Assembly (NCBI GenBank): GCA_910585335.1
Contig: CAJUCU010000013.1
Span: forward strand, 1 to 12,498
Length of the DNA: 12,498 bases
Reading direction: 5' to 3'
From: an uncultured Bacilli bacterium
GTDB lineage: Bacteria > Bacillota_I > Bacilli_A > RF39 > UBA660
The notes beneath the pieces are model-generated. The model had not been told where the DNA came from, did not search any database, and worked only from the letters and a program-made list of their open reading frames with translations. A program made the translations under genes and the position numbers. Positions 7,235 through 12,498 of this stretch are shown here, piece after piece. Each line of letters begins with the position of its first letter. Positions within the stretch are counted from its first letter, which is position 1.

Positions 7235-7255
7235 ATCTTTATCACCTTTAATATA

Positions 7256-7284
7256 AATATAGACAAATTCACAATCAATGTCAA
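7256..7284 (-). promoter_or_regulatory. Strong sigma-A-type promoter of fba-murA
   Basis: A perfect TTGACA (7279-7284), a 17-base spacer and TATATT (7256-7261, one mismatch to TATAAT) lie about 20 bases before the fba start. Confidence 0.8.
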
Positions 7285-7328
7285 GAAAATCAATGGATTT
7301 CTAATGCTTTCACTATATTTTTTTCCAC

Positions 7329-7362
7329 AAAAAATGTGGATATTTATTTACTTATATCCACA
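7329..7362 (-). terminator. Terminator of the spoIIR-mntP unit
   Basis: A perfect 9-bp stem TGTGGATAT/ATATCCACA with a ten-base loop is followed by six T on the minus strand. The stop codon of the proposed 34-residue ORF is at the loop edge (7344-7346). Confidence 0.8.
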
Positions 7363-7448
7363 CTCTTCTGGTAAGAAGTCTTATTTTTTAAGACTGCATT
7401 ATAATATTTAGTTCCTAATAAATAGGACTGTGCATATCTTTCTTTCAA
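7344..7448 (-). CDS. Proposed small ORF, 34 residues, after mntP
   Basis: A TTG start at 7448 opens a reading frame of 34 codons (begins MKERYAQSYLLGTKYYN, ends SVDISK) closed by TAA. GGTGAT lies 5 bases before the TTG, matching the GGTGAT sites of mntP, spoIIR and fba in this window. An in-frame TGA just upstream means no longer version exists. It follows mntP by 39 bases and ends in the unit's terminator, as several annotated genes here do. The peptide is soluble, basic and tyrosine-rich, with no membrane segment or known motif. I do not recognise it. The same DNA can form hairpins (7377-7395 and 7410-7429), so a structured 3' region without translation is the main alternative. Confidence 0.45.
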   Translation of the reverse strand: MKERYAQSYLLGTKYYNAVLKNKTSYQKSVDISK

Positions 7449-7487
7449 CTTACATCACCATTCTTAGTATTTACTAAATTTTAAAAA

Positions 7488-8027
7488 TTATGTTGCCATA
7501 AAATATTTTAGTGAGAGTATAATTAAAATCCAAGCACCGACAATCGTTGCCTTGTTGCTATATTTTTTACTTACGAACTTGCCTAGTTTTAGACCTAAAT
7601 ATGTAAACATGGCACTGATGATACTAAAGATCGTTCCTGCTAAAATTACTGTTTCATGTCCTAGGCTTAGAACAATGCCAACGGAAAAACTATCTAGACT
7701 GACTGTGAATGCGAAGAACAGAAGATGATAAAATTTGCTTAAAGACATTATTTTTTCTTCTTCTTTTAGGGAAGAAAGCATCTCGATGGCAATGATTAAG
7801 AAAACACTCCCTGCAATGAAATTTGCTTTATCCACAAAAACTGTTAATAAATTAATCCCAATTATGCTTCCAATACAAGGCATAAAAAAGTGAAAAAGTC
7901 CAACTAATATACTTAATATAATTGTCTTTTTCTTGCCTATTTTATTCATTCCATAAATAACGGCTAAAGAAAAAGCATCTACACTAAGTCCTACGGCCAT
8001 AAAAATATATAAAATAATCTTTTCCAC
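7488..8027 (-). CDS. mntP: Manganese efflux pump MntP (UPF0059 family)
   Basis: This membrane protein of 179 residues has about six membrane segments. MntP exports Mn2+ and protects against manganese excess. The family repeats an Asp-bearing motif in helix 1 (GLSVDAFSLAVIYG) and helix 4 (TVSLDSFSVGIVLSLG), both seen here. The cytoplasmic loop near residue 90 is charged (SLKEEEK). The GTG start is preceded by AAGGTGAT at 3 bases. It is 31 bases after spoIIR with no terminator, so the two are cotranscribed; B. subtilis also has an mntP homologue a few genes after spoIIR. No room exists upstream for a yybP-ykoY manganese riboswitch, so any control would come from the spoIIR promoter or an internal one. 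Confidence 0.93.
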   Translation of the reverse strand: MEKIILYIFMAVGLSVDAFSLAVIYGMNKIGKKKTIILSILVGLFHFFMPCIGSIIGINLLTVFVDKANFIAGSVFLIIAIEMLSSLKEEEKIMSLSKFYHLLFFAFTVSLDSFSVGIVLSLGHETVILAGTIFSIISAMFTYLGLKLGKFVSKKYSNKATIVGAWILIILSLKYFMAT

Positions 8028-8058
8028 AGTATCACCTTATATATTTTATTACATAGTA

Positions 8059-8592
8059 TTAGTGAAAATACTTGTTGATTACTTCTTTTACAAATGATTT
8101 ATATTCTACGTCCTTTTGCTCGTTAGAATCTTCTGCTTCTAATAGGCAAAGTGGTGGAAATAGAACACACCAGAAATTTTTACCTTTTCCATTTCCGAGA
8201 GTTACTACGAGAGATTCATACATTCCTTCTTCATATACTACACCTTTATATTTTTTTTCTGGAAAATAGTGAGTTCCATAATCAATATCATAGGTGGCAT
8301 TGCTTTTGTTTTGGGTCAATGTATTTTCTATATTTTTGCTAAACTCTGGTAGTTTTTTTTGGAGCATTTTTCTAGAATCGTTTAGATTATTTGCTGTTAG
8401 CATTGTTTCTCTTAGTTGCTGTTGAAGATTTTTTGCTACTTGTTTTTTTAAGGCTTGATCTTTTTCTTTATTACTTGATGCAATTACTCGAAAGCGGATG
8501 GCATCTTTTGGAATTAATACAACCTCTTCTTCTGTTCCTAATATTCCTAACATCGCTACTGCTAAAATGATTAAAACCATTGTTTTTTTCAT
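8059..8592 (-). CDS. spoIIR: Stage II sporulation protein R
   Basis: SpoIIR is made in the forespore and secreted into the space between the two sporangium membranes, where it triggers SpoIIGA to process pro-sigma-E in the mother cell. The protein of 177 residues has an N-terminal signal segment (about residues 3-19), then IRFRVIASSNKEKDQALK, and the signature FWCVLFPPLC near the C-terminus, with DYGTHYFPEKKYKG between. These are the family blocks in order. The start at 8592 is chosen because AGGGTGAT lies 3 bases before it; the in-frame ATG at 8613 lies before that site. The leader contains a 7-bp inverted repeat. In Bacillus the gene is read by sigma-F; no convincing sigma-F promoter was identified here. 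Confidence 0.94.
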   Translation of the reverse strand: MKKTMVLIILAVAMLGILGTEEEVVLIPKDAIRFRVIASSNKEKDQALKKQVAKNLQQQLRETMLTANNLNDSRKMLQKKLPEFSKNIENTLTQNKSNATYDIDYGTHYFPEKKYKGVVYEEGMYESLVVTLGNGKGKNFWCVLFPPLCLLEAEDSNEQKDVEYKSFVKEVINKYFH

Positions 8593-8611
8593 ATTATCAC
8601 CCTTCACTTTC

Positions 8612-8630
8612 ATAATGAGTGATTCATTAT
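8612..8630. repeat. Inverted repeat in the spoIIR leader
   Basis: Perfect 7-bp arms ATAATGA (8612-8618) and TCATTAT (8624-8630) flank five bases. It lies just before the spoIIR ribosome site, where it could be an operator or an RNA hairpin. It has no T-run. Confidence 0.45.
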
Positions 8631-8660
8631 TATTTTATACATATTTTATTTTTTCCACAG

Positions 8661-8692
8661 AAAAAGTGAATAACACTATATTGCTATTCACT
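8661..8692 (-). terminator. Terminator of the radical SAM gene
   Basis: On the minus strand AGTGAATAGCA pairs with TGTTATTCACT (11 bp with one G-U) over a six-base loop, followed by a run of T. It lies 17 bases past the stop codon and isolates this gene from spoIIR. Confidence 0.75.
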
Positions 8693-8708
8693 AGGTATTT
8701 TATTTTAT

Positions 8709-9209
8709 CTATTTTTTTGTTTTAACAAGTGCATCGTTTGATAGAGTATTGTCGCCAGAACTTGTAGGACAACCTCCTCCACACTTTTCTAATATATCGC
8801 ATTCTTTGCAATTATCGTCTAAATATTCTTTACTTCTGAATTTAATTAGTGTTGGTGAGTTCTCCCATATTTCACTTAACGGAGTTTCCAAAACATTACC
8901 TAGTAAGTTTTCTCCACTATGATTTGCCACTGCACATCTTGTAATATTTCCATTCATATCTAGAGATGCTGTGTGATATCCCCAATCACATTTTTCCAAA
9001 TATTTGTGATATTCTTCTGGAATTAAGCACAGAGGAAAGGCATCTACCATTACAGATTCTACACCTAGTTCTTTGTTTATTTTATCAATTTGTTCAAATG
9101 CGGTTGCTAAGCGCTCTTGTATTAAAGAAAATCCTTTTTTATCTTCTGCTCTTCCATATAAGCCTACTCTTTGAATTAAAACATAATCGGGATTTAATCC
9201 TTGTTCCAA
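8709..9209 (-). CDS. C-terminal fragment: SPASM domain
   Basis: This frame opens at a TTG (9209) that has no ribosome site and is probably not a true start. It encodes 166 residues. Cys-x12-Gly-x4-Cys (from KCDWGYH to ITRC) followed by Cys-x2-Cys-x5-Cys-x3-Cys (CKECDILEKCGGGC) gives six of the seven SPASM cysteines, enough to suggest auxiliary iron-sulfur clusters; the seventh is absent from the short tail. LLGNVLETPLSEIWENS between the two groups is typical of SPASM proteins. Confidence 0.7.
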   Translation of the reverse strand: MEQGLNPDYVLIQRVGLYGRAEDKKGFSLIQERLATAFEQIDKINKELGVESVMVDAFPLCLIPEEYHKYLEKCDWGYHTASLDMNGNITRCAVANHSGENLLGNVLETPLSEIWENSPTLIKFRSKEYLDDNCKECDILEKCGGGCPTSSGDNTLSNDALVKTKK

Positions 9210-9217
9210 TAAACTCT

Positions 9218-9715
9218 CTATGTTGCATACAAACGATTATAGCTATGATTCATTACGTTTAATACGGCTCCAAGTTTTTGCTCTTTCGTTTTTACTTTAT
9301 CGTATCTCTTTAAATTTGAAAACATTTCTTGATAAGAGTTTGGAGAAGCATTGAATCTATTATGCTCTTCAGCGGTTGGAGCATGAAAAGTACCCTCTAA
9401 TGAAGTTATATAAGGGGCAATCTTTTCAACTGAAGAATTTTTATATTTATGTGTATTGGAAAGGATTAGGACATCTAATCCTAACTCGGATAAATATTCC
9501 ACTAATTCTTGAATATGAGAATATTCCGCTGGATCTCCTCCTACTAAATTTACTTCTCTTACATTTGCTTTTTTTAGTTCATCCGAAATTGCTTTCAAAA
9601 TTTCGATATTTCCTTCATGCTTTACTGTATCTTTCTTAGCATAATAACACATTGGACACTTTCCAGAACATTCATCAGTAATATGTAATGCGACAGAATT
9701 TAATTGATATGACAT
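9218..9715 (-). CDS. N-terminal fragment: radical SAM core
   Basis: This frame encodes 165 residues. The Cys16-x3-Cys20-x2-Cys23 motif (ECSGKCPMC) holds the 4Fe-4S cluster that cleaves S-adenosylmethionine. NLVGGDPAEY fills the place of the GGEP motif that contacts the SAM amino group, with Asp for Glu. A longer frame from an ATG at 9802 exists but would overlap the PPOX-like gene and the promoter, and lacks a suitable ribosome site, so 9715 is used. Confidence 0.75.
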   Translation of the reverse strand: MSYQLNSVALHITDECSGKCPMCYYAKKDTVKHEGNIEILKAISDELKKANVREVNLVGGDPAEYSHIQELVEYLSELGLDVLILSNTHKYKNSSVEKIAPYITSLEGTFHAPTAEEHNRFNASPNSYQEMFSNLKRYDKVKTKEQKLGAVLNVMNHSYNRLYAT

Positions 9716-9739
9716 TATATCCCCCCTAAATTGGTCTGT

Positions 9740-9768
9740 ATTATAGCATTTTTTTACTTCAATGTCAA
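9740..9768 (-). promoter_or_regulatory. Perfect consensus promoter of the radical SAM gene
   Basis: TTGACA (9763-9768), a 17-base spacer ending in TGC, and TATAAT (9740-9745) match the sigma-A consensus at all twelve positions and also form an extended -10. The -35 overlaps the TGA stop of the PPOX-like gene. The transcript leader would be about 20 bases. Confidence 0.85.
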
Positions 9769-10169
9769 AAGTTAAACTTTGCTCCTTCATTACCTTCTTC
9801 ATCTAGTATTGTCGAAGTGGCATTACTAATATATAATACTTGGAAGTCTGGGTTATCTAGAGTATATCCTGCTTCTTCTGCCCAATCAAATTCTTCCAGG
9901 ATTGCTTTTTTTGCCTCTATATTATCACTATCATCTATCAGTTCACAATCAATACGGATCCATTCATTTTCATCATACGCAACAATACATACATGATTAT
10001 TTTCCGCAATTTGTTTTGATACACTTTTATTTTTACTTGTTAGAACATAAATCTTATTATCAAATAAAACAGGATCTCCAAAAGGTCTACAACTTGGTCT
10101 TTCTCCATTGATTGTTGCAACATAATTTACTTGTGTTTTCACTTTTAGAAATTCGTAAGTCTCTTTCAT
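9765..10169 (-). CDS. Pyridoxamine 5'-phosphate oxidase-like (PPOX) flavin-binding protein
   Basis: This small protein of 134 residues has the FMN-binding split-barrel fold pattern: an N-terminal helix (ETYEFLK), VNYVATINGERPSCRPFGDPVLFDNKIYVLTSKNKSV spread over residues 14-50, and CIVAYDENEWIRIDCEL as the next strands. Members bind FMN or another flavin and act as oxidoreductases; many have no known substrate. A true PdxH is longer with a conserved C-terminal block, which is absent here. The ATG is preceded by AGAGGAAG. It is 27 bases after the KilA-N gene with no terminator, so they probably share a transcript. The radical SAM promoter begins at its stop codon. Confidence 0.78.
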   Translation of the reverse strand: MKETYEFLKVKTQVNYVATINGERPSCRPFGDPVLFDNKIYVLTSKNKSVSKQIAENNHVCIVAYDENEWIRIDCELIDDSDNIEAKKAILEEFDWAEEAGYTLDNPDFQVLYISNATSTILDEEGNEGAKFNF

Positions 10170-10196
10170 TTTCTTCCTCTTTTCTTCATTATTTTA

Positions 10197-11060
10197 TTAT
10201 TTATATATCATCTTTTTGTTATTTTTATTATTTTCTATCTTTTTAAGATTATTATCATTCCATAGTATTTCTAATTGTCTTATTGCTGTTTTATTTAGTA
10301 CGTCCAGTCTTTCTTGTTGTGATATTCCTTGGCGGATCATTTCTGCATTGATTACTTCCAAATTACTTAAAACTACTAATTGTAAAATGCTCGTATAATC
10401 TCTTATATTTCCTTTCGCATCTGGATGTTCTTTTTTCCATCCTTTAGCAGTTTTTCCAAATAATGCAACATTTAAAACATCTGCTTCATTACTATAACAA
10501 AACTTTCTTTGTTCATCTGTTAATGTTGGATATATATTTTCTTTTATAGAGTCTGTATGAATACGATAGTTTGTTTTTGACAAACTTCTTCTAACATCCC
10601 ACTCTATTCTTTCTTGATAAGCCTCACTTGTCTTTAATCTTTCAAATTCTTTGATTAGATATAGCTTGAAACTAGTATCTATCCAAGAGGCAAACTCCAG
10701 TGCTATATCAGGATGCGCAAACGTACCTTTACTGTATCTTCCTCCTCCAGCGATGATTCCAATTGCCTTTGTTCTTTTTACCCACTGTCTTGGTGTCATA
10801 GTAAAGCAGTTATAGCCTACTTCATCACTTTTAATTCGGCTAAATTCCGCCGAATTAAACTCTTTATTAAATAGTTGTTCCCATAACGAATAAAAATCAA
10901 ATGCATTTTTGTTTGACATCCACTTTTTTATCACATCATTTGGAAATTCTGGATTTTTGTAATGTGCTAAGTCTGTTAGAGAAATATAGTCAACTCCATT
11001 TACTTTCATAATCCCAATTAAATTATCTTTTACTTTTAATTCTACTTTTTGTTTTTCCAT
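10197..11060 (-). CDS. KilA-N domain protein
   Basis: The protein of 287 residues carries an N-terminal KilA-N domain at about residues 20-145: YISLTDLAHYKN, then a W-containing stretch with FYSLWEQLFNKEFN, then GIIAGGGRYSKGTFAHPDIALEFASWI and FKLYLIKEFERLK. KilA-N is a DNA-binding domain common in phage antirepressors and also found in solitary chromosomal genes. The C-terminal half is not recognised; it is charged and ends in a run rich in Asn and Lys. No phage structural or integration genes are nearby. The start ATG follows AGGAG at 8 bases and overlaps one arm of an 11-bp inverted repeat spanning its promoter, which suggests autoregulation. It begins the accessory block between prmC and spoIIR. 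Confidence 0.85.
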   Translation of the reverse strand: MEKQKVELKVKDNLIGIMKVNGVDYISLTDLAHYKNPEFPNDVIKKWMSNKNAFDFYSLWEQLFNKEFNSAEFSRIKSDEVGYNCFTMTPRQWVKRTKAIGIIAGGGRYSKGTFAHPDIALEFASWIDTSFKLYLIKEFERLKTSEAYQERIEWDVRRSLSKTNYRIHTDSIKENIYPTLTDEQRKFCYSNEADVLNVALFGKTAKGWKKEHPDAKGNIRDYTSILQLVVLSNLEVINAEMIRQGISQQERLDVLNKTAIRQLEILWNDNNLKKIENNKNNKKMIYK

Positions 11061-11108
11061 ATAAACACTCCTCTATATTCATATTTTTATATATTATAGT
11101 GTTTATAT
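11059..11108. promoter_or_regulatory. Operator-like inverted repeat and -10 before the KilA-N gene
   Basis: Perfect 11-bp arms ATATAAACACT (11059-11069) and AGTGTTTATAT (11098-11108) lie 28 bases apart. A TATAAT -10 (11093-11098, minus strand) begins at the last base of the distal arm, and the proximal arm ends in the ATG start codon. No good -35 is present. The layout fits a DNA operator bound by a dimer or by two sites. Confidence 0.6.
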
Positions 11109-11127
11109 TTCTTTTTACTGTGATTTT

Positions 11128-11949
11128 TTACATATTTTTTAAAATAAATATCATTCTATCTTTTCCTGATAGGTCTTTTTTACAGATTACTTTAACGTCT
11201 TCTAGATATTGTTCTATTAGCTTACAAATTGCTTCTTTTTGAAGATATCCAATTTCAAAAGCGATAAGGCATCTATCTTTCATATGCGGTTTTACTTTGC
11301 TTAATATTTTTCTATAACAATCTAAGCCATCTAATCCAGCATAAAGTGCTAGATGTGGTTCATTATTTTTTACAATCTCTTCTATTTCTTCATCATCTCT
11401 AATATATGGTGGATTACTAATGATTACATCATACTTTTTTTCCACATTCGAAAACATATCGCTTTTTATTATGTTTGCTTTCGAATTTAATTTTCCACAG
11501 TTTTTGTGCGTAACTTCTAGTGCTTTTTCACTAATATCGATTAAATCCACAGAATTAGTGGAAACTTTTTTCTCAAGAGTCAGACCGATTACTCCACTAC
11601 CACATCCGAGATCAATAATATCCACAGGTTCTGTGAAAAACTCATGGATATACTTTACTGTATTTTCTACAAGCTCTTCTGTTTCAAAACGCGGAATTAA
11701 AACTCTTTCATCTATATTGAACTCTAAACCATAAAAGTTTACTTTTCCTAGTGCATATTGAAGAGGGGTCCCTTTTTCTATTGCTTCTACTGCTCTTTTG
11801 TATTTTTCACTTAATTCCTCATTTACTTCTAAATCTAAACAAGTCAGTAGTTCTAAAGGATTTTTGCCTATGATATCAGCGAGTAGTAACTTAGCAAAAT
11901 CAGAGTGACAATGTGCTTTTCCATAAATTAGTAATTCTTCTACTTTCAC
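11128..11949 (-). CDS. prmC: Peptide chain release factor N5-glutamine methyltransferase
   Basis: PrmC (HemK) methylates the glutamine of the GGQ motif in release factors RF1 and RF2 using S-adenosylmethionine, which speeds translation termination. The protein of 273 residues has the N-terminal helical domain ending in TPLQYALGKVNFYG, then IPRFETEELVE, the SAM site DIIDLGCGSGVIGL at 110-123, and the catalytic NPPY at 179-182. The GTG start overlaps the stop of the upstream gene by four bases (GTGA), with GGTGA four bases before it. Sitting after prfA, its substrate, is the usual arrangement. No terminator was found after it. Confidence 0.95.
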   Translation of the reverse strand: MKVEELLIYGKAHCHSDFAKLLLADIIGKNPLELLTCLDLEVNEELSEKYKRAVEAIEKGTPLQYALGKVNFYGLEFNIDERVLIPRFETEELVENTVKYIHEFFTEPVDIIDLGCGSGVIGLTLEKKVSTNSVDLIDISEKALEVTHKNCGKLNSKANIIKSDMFSNVEKKYDVIISNPPYIRDDEEIEEIVKNNEPHLALYAGLDGLDCYRKILSKVKPHMKDRCLIAFEIGYLQKEAICKLIEQYLEDVKVICKKDLSGKDRMIFILKNM

Positions 11950-12209
11950 TTTTTCACCATTTCTGTTTTAGTTAATACCTTTTTTATCGCCTTAGCATTT
12001 TCGGTTGCTTGCTTAGATAAACTATTATCTATTTCTGTCCACAATGGTGATTGTAGAAATTTTGAATATGATATTTTTTCTAGTTCTAAAAAGATAGGGC
12101 ACATTATAAAATCACATTCTGGTTTTTCAGTTATTGGCGGCTCGATTGTTAGTTCTAATTCTTCACTTAAATATTGTTGACATTCTTTTTCATTATGACA
12201 ATTAACCAT
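11946..12209 (-). CDS. Unknown 87-residue protein between prfA and prmC
   Basis: This small acidic-to-neutral protein was not recognised. It has four cysteines in the first half (CHNEKEC and CDFIMC), which could bind a metal, though the second pair is spaced by four residues. No membrane segment or signal is seen. The second half is helical in character with many Lys. The ATG follows AAAGGAG at 5 bases and lies 10 bases after the prfA stop; its own stop overlaps the prmC start. This tight packing shows that it is a real gene translated along with prfA and prmC. Confidence 0.75.
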   Translation of the reverse strand: MVNCHNEKECQQYLSEELELTIEPPITEKPECDFIMCPIFLELEKISYSKFLQSPLWTEIDNSLSKQATENAKAIKKVLTKTEMVKK

Positions 12210-12219
12210 TTTTTCTCCT

Positions 12220-12498
12220 TTATGCTTCTTCTCCTGCTAAGCGTCTTTTTTGATCTTCAGTAATTAAGGCTGTAATGATATCTTCTAAGTCTCCATCCAT
12301 TACACGGTCCAAATTTTTGGTAGTGAATCCAATTCGATGGTCTGTTACACGGTTTTGTGGATAGTTATATGTTCTAATTTTCTCAGCTCTATCCCCTGTT
12401 CCTATTTTACTACGTCGAACATTTCCTTCCTTTTCTTCCATTTCTTGTTGTTTTATTTCATAAAGTCTACTTTTTAATACTTTCATAGCTTGTTCTTT
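12220..12498 (-). CDS. prfA: Peptide chain release factor 1, 3' part only
   Basis: Only the last 92 codons are present; the frame runs open to the right edge of the window (KEQAMKVLKSRLYEIK). RF1 recognises UAA and UAG and releases the finished peptide. The block SKIGTGDRAEKIRTYNYPQNRVTDHR followed by MDGDLEDIITAL is diagnostic of RF1 rather than RF2. The GGQ and codon-recognition loops lie outside the window. The two ATG codons at 12486 and later are internal, not starts. Confidence 0.93.
   Translation of the reverse strand, partial: KEQAMKVLKSRLYEIKQQEMEEKEGNVRRSKIGTGDRAEKIRTYNYPQNRVTDHRIGFTTKNLDRVMDGDLEDIITALITEDQKRRLAGEEA

Larger units (their letters stand above)
8709..9715 (-). pseudogene. 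Radical SAM/SPASM protein gene, interrupted by a frameshift
   Basis: Two reading frames together make one radical SAM enzyme with a SPASM C-terminus, about 335 residues if one base is restored. The first frame ends at TAG (9218-9220) after SYNRLYAT, and the second resumes as IESLLEQGLNPDYV. An in-frame TAA at 9237-9239 closes the second frame upstream, so the lost base must lie between 9218 and 9236. No slippery heptamer is present, so a mutation or sequence error is likelier than programmed shifting. Such enzymes often modify peptides, or activate sulfatases, by radical chemistry; no precursor peptide or partner is evident nearby. The ATG at 9715 is preceded by AGGGGGGAT. The gene has a perfect consensus promoter and its own terminator, so it was recently or still is active. 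Confidence 0.82.

Noticed and set aside
7321..8659. Several TTTTCCACA/TTATCCACA strings resembling DnaA boxes
   Set aside because: They are scattered, several lie inside coding sequence, and no replication gene or AT-rich unwinding region accompanies them. The motif is also easy to meet in AT-rich DNA.
9218..9236. Programmed -1 frameshifting in the radical SAM gene
   Set aside because: No X-XXY-YYZ slippery heptamer or downstream pseudoknot was found in the bounded interval.

Overview
The window looks like chromosome from an AT-rich, endospore-forming member of the Bacillota, probably a Bacilli-like lineage. Every supported gene lies on the minus strand, so the window reads from right to left. 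The lineage call rests on three sporulation genes (spoIIR, a SpoIIQ-type gene, spoIIID), an Mbl-type mreB, a TagO-type transferase, and GGTGAT/GGAGG ribosome sites. TGA is used as a stop codon, so the genetic code is standard. The neighbourhoods recall Bacillus subtilis: prfA-prmC near spoIIR-mntP, fba next to murA, rpmE, rpiB, and spoIIQ-spoIIID-mbl. The genes between these anchors differ.

Right to left, the inferred transcription units are as follows. (1) The 3' end of prfA (release factor 1, cut by the window edge), an unknown 87-residue protein, and prmC, which methylates release factors. (2) An accessory block: a KilA-N domain protein and a flavin split-barrel (PPOX-like) protein under a promoter with an 11-bp inverted repeat. 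It also holds a radical SAM/SPASM gene with a perfect consensus promoter and its own terminator, interrupted by a one-base frameshift. (3) spoIIR, mntP, and a newly proposed 34-residue ORF ending in a terminator. (4) fba-murA, with a strong promoter and a terminator. (5) A membrane-anchored SGNH hydrolase. (6) rpmE, with promoter, leader hairpin and terminator. (7) rpiB, a DUF1146-like membrane protein, and a SpoIIQ-like degenerate LytM protein. (8) spoIIID and mbl. (9) A TagO/WecA-family transferase with its own promoter and terminator.

The core genes serve translation (prfA, prmC, rpmE), central carbon metabolism (fba, rpiB), the envelope (murA, mbl, tagO-like) and sporulation (spoIIR, spoIIQ-like, spoIIID). 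Six of the seven terminators recognised overlap the stop codon of the gene they end. The most interesting items are the operator-like repeat over the KilA-N promoter and start codon, the interrupted radical SAM/SPASM gene, the small ORF after mntP, and an altered catalytic motif in the TagO-like enzyme. No tRNA, rRNA, CRISPR array or insertion sequence was seen. No gene-free stretch exceeds 300 bases; the longest, between mntP and fba, holds the small ORF, a terminator and the fba promoter.
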